The position numbers and the translations under genes were made by a program. From Thereva unica (taxonomy: Eukaryota > Arthropoda > Insecta > Diptera > Therevidae): 64,000 bases of DNA. Positions 25,701 through 33,856 of this stretch are shown one piece after another (positions within the stretch are counted from its first letter, which is position 1; each line of letters starts with the position of its first letter). The notes below the pieces were generated by a model. That model did no database searches and was not told the DNA's origin. It saw only the letters and a program-made list of their open reading frames with translations. The stretch is taken from NCBI GenBank assembly GCA_949987705.1, contig OX465283.1, positions 47,654,953 to 47,718,952 on the forward strand. The letters are read 5' to 3'.

Positions 25701-28700
25701 TTTGGTTATAGCCTGTCCCTGTAGTATAGCCTTGTTCTGATGCAGACAGGATACCTGGCTCGGTCCACATGCTGCTCACTGACTAAACCTGATTTTCCAT
25801 TTTATAGTACAATCTTGCTCCTGAAATATCAGTTCTTCGACATTATCTATATTTCATGATATAACGCAAAGTTTGGAAAAAATTCAAATATTGTCTGGAA
25901 GATCAGGAAAAGTCAGGGAAGTTATTTCCATAATATCTAAGCTAATATATAAATGTAAAGCTTCAACTGGGGTTTAAAGTTTTAATTAAATTTAATAAGG
26001 AGAGAGTTCTCATAAATGTATATCAAGCTTCTCGGAAAAGAGATCAACAAATGTAGTTCTTACATTTCTAAAATCAGAACTGTAAAAAGAAAAATATTAA
26101 ATATAATTCTTTATATATCTAAATATAAAACAATAAATATTAGTAACGTCCGATAAATGTTATTAGTAAATTATAGTGCTTCTCAAGAATTTCCTTCCCT
26201 TCGTTGACAGAGCCTGTAATACCCTTCATCAAGCGTCGATTTTTTTCTTAAATAATATTCGAATCTGTAGAAAATTTCCTTATAAAATACACAAAATATA
26301 ACATACTTTCTCTTATTATTTCAGCAAAGGAATTTCACTGGATCGCTTTATTAATATAAGTGATATAAAAAACTCAGGGAGTAAAAAAGCAGAACACGAG
26401 TTTTATATTTGTTTTACATACAATAAGGACATCTCCCTGCCAATTTTGCTAGATAAACCTTTTAATAGGAAATGTTTTAGTATTGAGATAAATAAGAAAT
26501 CGGTTTGTACAATGAGAATCATATTTTCAAATTACGTTAACTATTATTTATTTAAAGGTTCCTTTAGCGGCATGTGTGATAGAAGATAATGGGCAATTTT
26601 ATTTAAATATATATGAAGATACGTGCCCAGAAATATTAATAGACAATCAGACAGAATTAGATTTTCTCATGGGGCGAACAATAACAAACGAGACTACGCA
26701 AGATGTAGCGGTAATACAAGAGAGCAGAAAGGATTTTATTGGATGGAATCAAGTTATTAAGGCCAATAGCGAGCTGTATTATACTCCCCCAGAATCTTAT
26801 AATACATTTCCGGATATCGAACCATTTGAATATAACATAGTTTTAGCTATTTTTATTGGTAAATGATCGACTTTGTTTAAATTTTAATTTATTATATTAT
26901 CAATTTTTATTTTAGATAATATTAGCAATAATGAATCCAATGAAGACAATATTCAATGGTCTAAACCAATAAGGACTGACACTAGTTGTGAAAAATATTT
27001 TAATGTTCCATTTCACGGTGATGTGAAAGTTGTTATCTGTGATAAACATAAAACCGTTAGGATATTTATATTTTATGCTGAAGAGGTATTATTAATTTAA
27101 TTTTATAAATTTTCATTAACTTCAATTCTTATTATTATTACATTATCATAAATAGCTCCACAGCCTGTTATTAGCCTTGGCTTCCTGCAATATCCTTCTC
27201 CAGAACTGTTGGTCCCTGGCTTGAATTCTCCAATTTCTTATACCTAGGGTTTGTAGGTCTTCTTATACGCTTTCTGTGTATCTCTTTTTTGGACGTCCCG
27301 TACTTCTGTGTCGGTCTGGTCTCTTGTTCATAATAATTTTTGTTATGCTGTCATCACTGCTACGTTCTGTAATTGACTAAGGAAACTAGGCAAGAAACCG
27401 CATGGATACACGAACTAACTATTGACGAAAATAATACTACTGCATCCGGGGCAGCCGATTCGCCAGCATTGGGGAACAGGGATGCTGGTGAGAAGTGGGT
27501 TACTGGCCGAGCACCCAAATTAGTCACACCGAAAATAGAATTTATATTCGCCGCGTGGAATGTACGAAGAGGACATCACGTCAGTCAAAAAAAATCATAG
27601 CAATGGAATTGTTGAAATGCAAAATATCAGTTGCTGCGCTATCGGAACTACGGCTTACCAGATCCGGGACATTGACGATCGTCCGGCTAACAATCGACAA
27701 AACGATGACGCTTTACTATTCCGGTGGTGAGAGGCGAGAGGCCGGCGTCGGCTTTATGGTCGAACGACGGGCTGCCAGCAACGTTATCGCATTCCAACCG
27801 ATACCTGAGCGTTTGGCGGTGATAACCATCAGTGGAACGATCAAGACCCATATCGTGTCCGTTTATGCGCCAACCGAGACCAGCATGAACAGCCGACGAA
27901 TCAGTTTCTCGATACCGAACCGATAATTATCGAGGTGAAGATGGCAGTAAAATGGTAAAGCCCTAAGCCTCTAGTCTGTCACATAAAAAAAAGGTAACCG
28001 CTGAGATGATCAAAGCCGGAGGTGATGTCTTATCACAATGACTTCATGTCCTCATAACACACATATGGCATTCGGATCGTGTCCCTTCGGGGTGGAAGAA
28101 AGCGATCGGTGTCCCAATTTTGAAGAAAGGCGACAGTTGAGAAGAATTTTGAAGAAAGGCGACGGTATTTACGAAAATCATACAATCGCGGCTACAGAAA
28201 TATCGAGAGCAAACGAGCTGGAAAGAACAAGCGGGATTTAGACCACATCGAGGATGCATTGATCAAATATTCGTACTCCGTCAGTTAATGGAGGAAAGAA
28301 TTCGTTGGGGCAAACGAACTGTCGTCGTTTTCATCGATTTCAAATCCGCTTTCGATTGCATCGATTGGATCAGCTTATGAAGAGTCATGGAAACCGAACA
28401 CGTGCCATTGAGAATCATCCAGGTTCTCCAAACGTCGTACGATGGCTCAACCAGCATCGTTCGTATTCGAAGTGACTTATCCGAAGAGTTCCCGATTCAA
28501 ACGGGTGTCCCACGTCGGTTCGCCACTTCTCTTCAATGTTGTGATCGACGCGATTATTCGTGAAGCATTCGATGGACGTGTGTTCGGTGTTCGATACGAC
28601 GACAACTAACCGACTTCATGTTCGCCGACGATAGCGCCGTTTTCGCCGACACGGATGCCCCAGCAACGGACATCTTATACGACATTTCCCGCATCGCTCA

Positions 28701-31700
28701 GTCATACGGGTTACAAATCAATGCGGAAAAGACCAAATGCTCACAACGGAAGGATCGAGGTCCTGTGTTGACCTCGATGGAACCCAAATCGAACAGGTTC
28801 CGAGGTTCAAATATTTAGGATCATTGGTTGAGGAAACGAAAGTAGCATCGACGTCCGATGTTCACAGCCGCATCGGCCAGGCAACAGCAACCTTCGCCTC
28901 GCTCAAGTGGTGCATATGGAAACGAACAAATATTTCCATCAAAACGAAAATACGCCTTTACCGAACGTTGATCTCCCCATCCTTATTTTTGCACATTGTT
29001 ACTCGGGGCTTAAAACCTACTCGGTGCTCGTTTTCTTTTTTATATAGTTTCCTGACGTCGTTTCGGTTGTTCGCTTCTTCTATTTTTGACATTTCGTTTT
29101 CTCAGTACTCCTTTTACTTCACTTTGTGCATTCTTTTCTCCTGCCTTCTTTTTTCTTTGTATGTCTCAACTGCATTTCTCGTTCTGTGTTTCTGTATCAT
29201 TAGTTGATATGCTACATTGTTTTCCTGCGTGACTCGTGCACAATCATTGTCGAACCATTTATTTCTTCTTTCACGGGGTTCGTATGCTAGAGTATTTAAC
29301 GCTGATTCTTTGATTATGGGTTTCAAGTTACTCCATTTAACCTTCCTTCCCGAACTAGAGCTGCTGTTCGACATTGCACTCTATATGAAGAAAATAGATT
29401 GTCAACACAGTATAAAGGGCCTTCCCCAAGACTCTAGTCTTGCTTCACATAAAAAAAATGTCTTCGGCGCTGTCGTTATTTGCATTTCTTATTCTTGTTT
29501 TCCTTCTTCTTTCTTGCTTCGTTTACTGTCCTGCTTCTGATTCTCGTCTCAATCATATAGTGGTCAGAGTCGATGTTTGCACCACGATATGATCTGACAT
29601 CTAGTACTTCTGAACAGTGCCGTGCATCTATAAGTATAAGATCAATTGAGTTTTGCGTTCTTCCATCTGGAGATCTCCAGGTTACCTTATGTACATATAT
29701 CTTTCCGCTGGAATCTACTATCTGAGATCACCATATTATTCATCATAGTAAAACTGATCAGTCTCATACCGTTTTCATTTGTTTCATCATGTAGACTGAA
29801 CGCTCCTATTGCTGCTCAGTATGTCCTTTCATGGCCGATTTTTGCATTTGTATCTCCTATAACAATTCTTACATCATGACTTGGAGAGTTTCTTAGTGTT
29901 CTATCCAAGGTTTCGTAGAATGCATCTTTGACTTCTTCTAGTGCATCTTCAACCTCCTCTTATACGTATTCTACATATTCTATATCTATTTCATCTATAG
30001 CGTCAAACCCCATTACTAGATGTTTAATTTGTTTTCTTTTTTCTTATTACAGCAAAAAGAATTTTGTGTCAAAGATTTGAGATCAAGATTATTAAGTAAA
30101 AACGAGACAACACTTGACACCCAACGTACACTTTTTATGCCTAGTGCTAATAGTAACATATCTGAATTAATTAAAGAGAATGTAAAGTGTAGGAAAAAGA
30201 AACCGAAACTATGCACACATAAGAGCGAAAAAACAAAACAACCAACGATTGATATTGTTTTATATATAAAAGAAATGAAAATGAGCATTTTTGTCGATTC
30301 AAAACAAAAAAGGGCCATGAAAACTGAAATATTATCAATTTTCATTGATGATACTATTATGGAATCCAGCAACAATTTTCGATCAATGGACTTGGTCATG
30401 TCGAATATACAAATAGATAATCAACTTTATTCAACAAACAATTATGATTTTCCAGTGATATTATGTCCACAGGTTTTGTATAAACAAAACTCAACAATGC
30501 CATCGCTAAATAATTTGGAAAATGAGATAAAAATCTACAAAGAACATCCATTAGCACAAATAGGTATAGCCCTTTACGAAGAAGAATTTCAAATTGAATC
30601 AATTCAATGCCAACTGAATCCCATCAGAGTTTATATTGAAGATACTTATCTAAATGATATTTTTGATAATTTAATCGAATGTGACACACAAAATGCTACA
30701 CTGGTTTCAAAGGAAGGAAATCAAAGGCAATTATGCACTGAGGGCTTAGTTTTAGTGCCAACAAATGTTGTTAACAAAGCATTGTACTTATCAGAAGCAA
30801 TGCGATTGAAATCAATTCGTATTAACCCTATGAGTATACTTTTGTCGGTTCATACCTGCGTCAGGTAATTTAATTAAAAAAAAAACAATTTAGCTTATTA
30901 CATTTATTTTTGTTTAGACTTTACATTGCACTAGACCATAGCCCGTTGGAATTTTCGCTATATGAAAAGCGCAATTTATTAACTCTTCCACTCCGCTTTG
31001 GACATACATTAGGAATGCATTATCTATCAGGAGCCCTATTTGGAGCAGGATGGGTTGTTGGTTCCCTAGAAATTCTTGGAAGGTAACTAATATAAAAAAA
31101 GATTTAATTGTGAATAATCAAAACCTAAATTTGTGTTTAGTCCAAGCGGGTTAGCTAGATCATTTTCAATAGGACTATGGGACTTTTTGTCCCTTCCTTT
31201 TCACGGCTTACTACGAGGTCCTTGGGGATTCGTTGTAGGCATTAGTCAAGGATCGGCTTCGTTATTAAGAAATGTTACCGCTGGTACTGTGAACTCTGTA
31301 ACAAAGCTAGCAGCTTCTGTAGCAAGAAATATAGATCGATTAACATTAGATAATGAACACTTCCAAAGAACTGAAGCACTCCGAAGATCTAGACCACAAG
31401 GATTTACAGAAGGTTTATCTCAGGGATTAACTGGATTTGGAATAAGTTTATTGGGAGCGGTTGGAGGTTTAGCAAGGCACCCACTTGAAGCAAAATCCCC
31501 TGTTCAAATAGTTACGGGAGTCGGAAGAGGAATCGTAGGAGCATTTACGAAACCAATTAGTGGTGCGGCAGAACTATTAGCATTAACTGGTCAAGGAATG
31601 CTACATACTGTCGGATTTAATGCTATGCCTACCCAGCGATTCCCTACAGTCACTAAAAAAACTGCAAGTGGCTTAGCTGATTGTAAAATGTATAAATATT

Positions 31701-32281
31701 TGCCTAAAGTTTTTCCAGAAGGCCAAATATTATTTCATCATGAAGCAACATTAGTTGCACCTGAAAGGCTTAGATTAGCTATAGTGTGTATGACTAGAGA
31801 TATTTTGCTAGTTCAAGACTTTCAAATGGACGAATCGCAAATCTTCCCTTTAGATACAATTCAAGCTACTGTCGATGATGATGATAAGACTTTAATACAT
31901 ATTCATTTAGAAATCCCACCGGAGGAATCTTCAACAGAGGTATAAACAAGAATTCTTTAATATAGTAAATTTTAATATCTATTTCATAAATTTCAGGATT
32001 GTTCTTTTACAAATCATAGAATAATGAGTTATCTGAAGTCTTCAAGTGAACAGTTAACAGCAAAATCATCTTGCCAACTGCAAGATATTACAAGCTCATC
32101 CTACAGTTTTATTCCGCGAAAGCTTGGAATATCGTTTTATATAAATGAGAATTTAGGTCAACACTTTTTAATGTATTTAGATTATCTTATTATGGAAAAG
32201 AAATGTAAAAAAAGAAAACGAGAAAAACCAAAAACACGATTAGAAGATGAAGATAAAGATGATGAAACTTGCTCGTTTTAA
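5191..32281 (+). CDS. VPS13B: VPS13B, bridge-like lipid-transfer protein of the Golgi
   Basis: Reconstructed CDS: 5191..5277, 5335..7783, 10403..10613, 10682..10828, 10882..11128, 11190..11379, 11438..12045, 12093..12293, 15543..15805, 15862..17230, 19523..19723, 19780..20016, 20078..21069, 21122..21207, 23445..23724, 23787..24539, 26325..26502, 26558..26858, 26916..27085, 30053..30864, 30918..31082, 31141..31939, 31997..32281. This gives about 3676 aa against roughly 4000 in human. All junctions are GT-AG and keep frame. The N-terminus matches the family's chorein domain (LPFEFLSGHIHELTIHVPWT, then the LDKRN motif). The C-terminus carries the ATG2_C-like block (AGWVVGSLEILGS, RGPWGFVVGISQG). 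Family knowledge: VPS13B is a rod-like lipid conduit bound to Golgi membranes, linked to RAB6, and mutated in Cohen syndrome. An in-frame TAA two codons upstream fixes the start. No disabling lesion is seen, so the gene looks intact. Splice sites are inferred without transcript data. Confidence 0.95.
8345..8455 (-). mobile_element. LINE C-terminal fragment
   Basis: The minus strand reads roughly ITNWRA...RRLEEEFHEARVLQRL. This is the basic tail found at the C-terminus of the RTE-like LINEs elsewhere in the window. Short and decayed. Confidence 0.5.
8628..9283. repeat. Imperfect foldback element with internal tandem repeats
   Basis: The ends are inverted: TTTGCTGT...CTGTGAAAGCT near 8631-8655 matches the complement of AGCTTTCACAG...ACAGCAAAG near 9250-9275. 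The inner blocks CCCAGCGGGAAATG (8716) and CATTTCCCGCTGGG (9098) are also inverted. Between them, two degenerate direct copies of about 120 bp (about 8756 and 8871) share TTCC.TGGAAGG, TTATT.GACA and GGAAGCAGTT. No coding capacity is seen. Confidence 0.55.
9740..10200 (+). mobile_element. R1-like LINE fragment with internal deletion
   Basis: The plus strand first reads a reverse-transcriptase segment, FLDIEEAFNNVL, then a TPQRGGLS-type block near 9935-9955. Immediately after comes the far C-terminal zinc-knuckle-like part, FCGSCKNPDEEESVLHLLSH followed by CPALSK. An intact element has well over 1 kb between these blocks, so an internal deletion joined them. Confidence 0.65.
10403..12293 (+). 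CDS. VPS13B: VPS13B exons 3-8
   Basis: Six exons (10403-10613, 10682-10828, 10882-11128, 11190-11379, 11438-12045, 12093-12293) separated by introns of 47-68 nt, phases 2, 2, 0, 1, 0, 0. They encode a serine/lysine-rich linker (IPIKKIPSSTRLDIERSSSK) followed by rod segments such as WVQLKQLVIDLEISKSHIYI and LSVWLQWTIAKFSLSLV. Exon 3 completes the Asp codon begun in exon 2. The ORF ending at 11408 runs through the exon 6 donor GAAA|GTAAAG and is not the true end. Confidence 0.9.
12343..13553. mobile_element. Non-autonomous TIR element, PIF/Harbinger-like by target site
   Basis: Left end AGGTGCCTGTAAACGAGC and right end GCTCGTTTACAGGCACCT are perfect inverted repeats of about 21 bp. The flanks carry TAA on both sides (12340-12342 and 13554-13556), consistent with a 3-bp TAA/TTA duplication. 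The interior is rich in GCCGGCAAT-type motifs near both ends and contains a second palindromic element. No transposase ORF is recognisable. The superfamily is inferred only from duplication length. Confidence 0.75.
12593..12701. mobile_element. Near-perfect 47-bp-arm palindrome nested in the TIR element
   Basis: The arms at 12593-12639 and 12655-12701 are reverse complements with one mismatch, leaving a 15-bp loop. The outer ends are GGGTGTCTTCGAAAATGCAT. The flanks TAT/TAT suggest a short duplication. The very low divergence of the arms implies a recent insertion or ongoing arm homogenisation. Confidence 0.8.
14531..15256 (-). mobile_element. LINE reverse-transcriptase relic, minus strand
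   Basis: Reading the minus strand from 15256 down gives TTGSDNIPPRFLNMIIPCLL (reverse-transcriptase region 0/1), then AFDSVNHALLLQKL, FLTNRSQKVGLG and GVPQGSILGPLLFSIFIND (blocks 4-5). Frames shift between blocks. This is a CR1/Jockey-group relic inserted antisense to VPS13B. Confidence 0.7.
15543..17230 (+). CDS. VPS13B: VPS13B exons 9-10
   Basis: Exon 9 (15543-15805, phase 2) begins GHASNHRNSNPAFEWNNQAN and includes a FELSITFAPCIVYNRILICG segment. After a 56-nt intron, exon 10 (15862-17230) runs 1369 nt. Two donors overlap at its end: AG|GTACGT at 17227 (phase 2) and TAC|GTACTT at 17231 (phase 0). Only the second keeps frame with the next exon, so I chose 17230 as the end. Continuing past either donor hits a stop at 17261-17263. 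Confidence 0.87.
17231..19522 (+). other. VPS13B intron 10 (2292 nt), largely one LINE
   Basis: Donor TAC|GTACTT and acceptor CTAATTTAAG|AATCAT. A sense-orientation Jockey-like LINE fills about 17440-19515. Its 3' tail runs almost up to the splice acceptor, and no pyrimidine-rich tract precedes the AG. Confidence 0.75.
17440..19515 (+). mobile_element. Jockey-like LINE, 5'-truncated and decayed
   Basis: From 17457 the plus strand gives endonuclease motifs (HLLDLFLTSHP, PLGNSDHCIISAHFP). Reverse transcriptase follows: LDSNKSTGLDNIPLMVL near 18120, NYRPIAITSILSKVMETIMN near 18310, GVPQGSILSPALH near 18690 and FANDGTL near 18760. The 3' end (about 19430-19515) resembles 59955-60045. Several frameshifts make it inactive. 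Related copies occur in TXNDC9 intron 2 and at 46870-47010. Confidence 0.8.
19523..21207 (+). CDS. VPS13B: VPS13B exons 11-14
   Basis: Exons 19523-19723, 19780-20016, 20078-21069 and 21122-21207, with 52-61-nt introns. Exon 11 carries LPYQIQVIMKNNGIICWRYP, the start of the VPS13 adaptor-binding/beta-rich region. Exon 12 ends in an acidic stretch (SSDEDEEVKS). Exon 13 contains LPRYIICNQTNLPIEFGQTD, a motif type of the SHR-BD/VAB repeats. Exon 14 encodes WTGDIPLRSNKNLPWLVK. The GTG at 20078 is an in-frame valine after the acceptor, not a start. Confidence 0.9.
21391..22500 (-). mobile_element. RTE-like LINE reverse-transcriptase 3' half
   Basis: The minus strand from 22500 reads GLRQGVGLPCLLFNLAVEKV, then LLAYVDDIDIIGRTTTAVQE (active site YADD changed to YVDD), LGLHINESQTKYM, LPVLTYASETWVLIKKH and finally RGRPNLRWKDGVDQDAQSL with a WREQLREARTVFRL tail. 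This is the canonical 3' half of an RTE-like LINE with a few frameshifts. A tandem duplication lies inside it. Confidence 0.78.
21601..21850. repeat. Tandem duplication of about 125 bp inside the LINE
   Basis: Copies starting at 21601 and 21721 (AGCCTGATGCCCTGC...) share almost all bases, differing by an 8-bp indel and a few substitutions. The duplication repeats part of the LINE C-terminal coding sequence. Confidence 0.85.
22842..23110 (+). mobile_element. LINE RNase H fragment
   Basis: The plus strand reads YSWTDGVIPTGSLCIYTDGS KIEN, the first catalytic strand of a LINE-encoded RNase H (YTDGS with the active-site Asp). Decayed continuation follows. A sister copy, with the motif changed to YTYDSK, is at 43905-44090. 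Confidence 0.6.
23445..24539 (+). CDS. VPS13B: VPS13B exons 15-16
   Basis: Exon 15 (23445-23724) begins by completing a Val codon, V|PKPGAEDSFVSFWVRIIQED. Exon 16 (23787-24539) follows a 62-nt intron and reads FVSPHGENKNKAILSFKAID, then SLMLEISPWCLFINSLGITI, again VAB-like beta repeats. Donor TG|GTAAGT, phase 2. The end at 24543 of the open frame is intronic. Confidence 0.9.
24540..26324 (+). other. VPS13B intron 16 (1785 nt)
   Basis: Donor TG|GTAAGT, acceptor TTATTTCAG|CAAAGG. It contains a mariner relic in about 25240-25720. I recognise nothing in about 24640-25240 or in the AT-rich stretch 25800-26320. Confidence 0.75.
25240..25720 (+). pseudogene. mariner-type transposase relic
   Basis: The plus strand encodes pieces matching the C-terminal half of mariner transposase: ILSVDQTIDSQHYCGLLERL WQAIERK, then CAVFHHDKVRPYIFDD (position of the family HQDNARPH block) and TRQKAEFGWKVLIPPLYCQD with VSQDYL (family GWEVLPHPPYSPDLAPSDY). 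Stops and frameshifts break it. The third catalytic Asp region reads SVSQDY. Terminal repeats were not located. Confidence 0.75.
26325..27085 (+). CDS. VPS13B: VPS13B exons 17-19
   Basis: Exons 26325-26502, 26558-26858 and 26916-27085, with introns of 55 and 57 nt. Exon 17 completes a Cys codon and reads KGISLDRFINISDIKNSGSK. Exon 18 includes CPEILIDNQTELDFLMGRTI, the conserved 'neighbouring residue' signature of VPS13 adaptor repeats (IENQT/I.N.T type). Exon 19 reads NIQWSKPIRTDTSCEKYF. The donor of exon 17 is TCG|GTTTGT, a non-consensus but workable GT site. Confidence 0.88.
27150..27372 (-). mobile_element. C-terminal end of an antisense RTE-like LINE
   Basis: The minus strand reads TGRPKKRYTESV, EDLQTLGIRNWR and WRRILQEAKANNRLW. 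This is the LINE's terminal basic domain. It probably belongs to the same copy as the endonuclease part at 29010-30010, now separated by the insertion between them. Confidence 0.65.
27373..29000 (+). mobile_element. Sense LINE with endonuclease and reverse-transcriptase domains
   Basis: Endonuclease motifs are FIFAAWNVRRGHH, ISVAALSELRLTRSG, REAGVGFMVERRAASNVIAF and TIKTHIVSVYAPTETS (27540-27890). After a gap with a 35-bp insertion come reverse-transcriptase blocks: TVVVFIDFKSAFDCIDWISL near 28320, FADDSAVFADTDAPATDIL near 28620 and [20 protein letters not shown] near 28805. Stops and frameshifts disable it. An antisense piece of the same family is at 58370-58860. Confidence 0.78.
27957..27991 (+). 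mobile_element. 35-bp LINE 3'-tail insertion
   Basis: AGCCCTAAGCCTCTAGTCTG through a run of A sits between the LINE's endonuclease and reverse transcriptase. GGTAA occurs on both sides (just before 27957 and just after the A-run), a likely 5-bp target duplication. The same tail ends longer copies at 29355-29460 and 48620-48718. Confidence 0.55.
29010..30010 (-). mobile_element. Endonuclease/linker part of the antisense RTE-like LINE
   Basis: The minus strand near 29730-29560 reads HKVTWRSPDGRTQNSIDLIL, then DARHCSEVLDVRSYRGANID and SDHYM, the classic endonuclease C-terminus. Near 29374-29114 it reads NKWFDNDCARVTQENNVAYQ and a KEKRRQEKR linker. A sense-oriented LINE 3' tail (about 29355-29460) is inserted within it. 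Confidence 0.7.
29355..29460 (+). mobile_element. LINE 3'-end insertion
   Basis: GAGCTGCTGTTCGACATTGC through CACATAAAAAAAA, about 100 bp. It is closely matched by 48620-48718 and more distantly by the LINE ends near 19440 and 59960. It is a severely 5'-truncated copy. Confidence 0.65.
30053..32281 (+). CDS. VPS13B: VPS13B exons 20-23: C-terminal ATG2_C-like region and tail
   Basis: Exons 30053-30864, 30918-31082, 31141-31939 and 31997-32281, with 53-58-nt introns. Exon 21 gives LGMHYLSGALFGAGWVVGSL. Exon 22 gives GLWDFLSLPFHGLLRGPWGF, LGAVGGLARHPLEAKSP and TKPISGAAELLALTGQGMLH, the most conserved part of VPS13B, thought to form amphipathic membrane-binding helices. A PH-like beta domain follows (about residues 3510-3580). 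The final exon ends in a lysine-rich then acidic tail (KKCKKRKREKPK, EDEDKDDE) before TAA at 32279-32281. The first ATG inside these frames is not a start. Reading continues across every acceptor. Confidence 0.95.
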
Positions 32282-32321
32282 ACTATTTTCACAATGTTAG
32301 TTTTTCCAGTATTTTTGGTGA

Positions 32322-32327
32322 AATAAA
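32322..32327 (+). terminator. Polyadenylation signal AATAAA for VPS13B
   Basis: Canonical AATAAA 41 nt after the VPS13B stop codon, followed by T-rich sequence. Confidence 0.6.
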
Positions 32328-32770
32328 TATTTTTGTTTGTCCAAGGTTTTTAAAGGATTTTTAGATCTATAATTTCGATTTTACAAATATAGTTTACAAA
32401 TATAATTTTCAAGATTATAATTTTTGAAACGAACATCTATAGAAGAGGTGGTCAACACGCGGCCCTTTAAGGGAAATTGTGCGGCCAGCGAGATTCAACA
32501 AGATTTAACAAAATATTTTGTACTAGAAGGTCCCAAGATGCCAAAAAGAAAAAAATTTCCAGCTATGAGCAATAATTAAACTTCACAGCCTGTCATAGAG
32601 TATTAGCACTCGGGGTGCACTGAGTTACCGGGTTGATGGATAAAAGTTCAAACAATTGCTTTTCTCTGTAATAATTCAAAATAAAAACTGCATCCGCAGC
32701 ACAATGGTCATGGAGGGAGCACAGAAAACAAGCATATTAGTTATGAGTGCAGAATTATTATTCTGCTCCT

Positions 32771-32956
32771 TTAATCTCGCATGTAACATATTACGGAAAC
32801 AGTTGTCCTTGTTGTGGCCTCTTTTGGTAAGGCTCTCCTCCGTGTTGCTCTAGGTCTTCCAACTCGACGCCTTCCTTGCGAATTCCACTCAAGGGCCTGG
32901 ACCTCGCAAGGTGTTGCCATTCCAATTCCATTTTCTTTGCATGATTTCAACATCAA
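32771..32956 (-). mobile_element. LINE C-terminal fragment
   Basis: The minus strand reads EWNSQGRRRVGRPRATRRRA LPKEATT, matching the basic C-terminal segment of the LINE relic at 55035-55210 (WNPQGSRRVGRSRTTWRRTL). Truncated on both sides. Confidence 0.6.
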
Positions 32957-33109
32957 TTTTGCTTCATTTGTAATTCTATCTTGTCAGCGGATTTTACAAA
33001 GATAAAAATTTATGATGAATTGGGGACTTTCCATGGTTTGCAAACTTTCAAAAAATCGCCTTAACATTGAAGGCGTAAGTTTTGTAATTTTTGATGTCTA
33101 GGACAAAAA

Positions 33110-33840
33110 GTTGTGGAACTTGGTTCAATTTTCAACGGCGAATTGTATCTTACAGAAAATGGAATTTACGAAAACTGGATACGGAACCATCTTGCCTGAG
33201 GAAAACTTGCGACACCAATTACATTACATTTCACCTGGACTCTTAAAAATGCTCATACTTCGTCTATTGCTTATTTTAACTCATATTCTCATCTCCTTCA
33301 CGGTACCACAGTTTCCCTAGACTTGGAAGAATGTTTTAATCAACCCATTCCCAAGGGCCCTTCTCCTACCAGTCCCTCCGATTTTCCATTTCTGACAAAG
33401 CTCTTTGAAAAGCTGATGGCTACTTAAATAAAGGCGTATTGTGGTAGTCTCAAACTTATAAATTAAAATAAATATGGCAATCTGGCTTTCGTGAATATCA
33501 CAGCCTTCATTCACGTCCTGCTTCTGCGAAAACGGGCCTCACAAGCACATTTTGTTCTCTCTGCTCTTAAGCTTTTGCGAACTTTCTTATCTAACCGCTC
33601 TCAAAAGGTTACACTAGGTGACTAAAGTTCCTTAAGTGCCCTACGGCACGCTGGATTCCCTCAAGGATCCATTTTTGGACCATTTTTATTCAGTACTAAC
33701 GATATTCTAAGATTCATAAGTATGCAGACGATGTGCAGCTTAATTTCCCTGCACAAGAAATGGAATACATATGTGTGTGAAAAAGCTTGCTGTGGTCGAT
33801 TTGCTCCATTGTCTTCAAGGCAAAAGATCAGAGATTTATC
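33110..33840 (+). mobile_element. Degraded LINE reverse transcriptase
   Basis: Broken plus-strand pieces recall a Jockey/CR1-group reverse transcriptase: VPQFP.TWKNVLINPFP near 33305, SDKALLK near 33390, an R.GFPQGSI.GP-like segment near 33650 and YADDVQLNFPAQEM near 33720 (active-site YADD). Many stops. Pseudogene-level. Confidence 0.55.
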
Positions 33841-33856
33841 GGCCTGAAAGATTTAG

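Larger units (their letters stand above)
27086..30052 (+). other. VPS13B intron 19 (2967 nt), nested LINEs
   Basis: Donor GAG|GTATTA, acceptor TTCTTATTACAG|CAAAAAG. A minus-strand RTE-like LINE is split by a plus-strand LINE of another family, and short LINE tails are inserted in both. Confidence 0.8.

Noticed and set aside
31133..31945. Independent gene starting near 31133
   Set aside because: The frame continues across the acceptor at 31141 from exon 21 and matches the VPS13B C-terminal domain.
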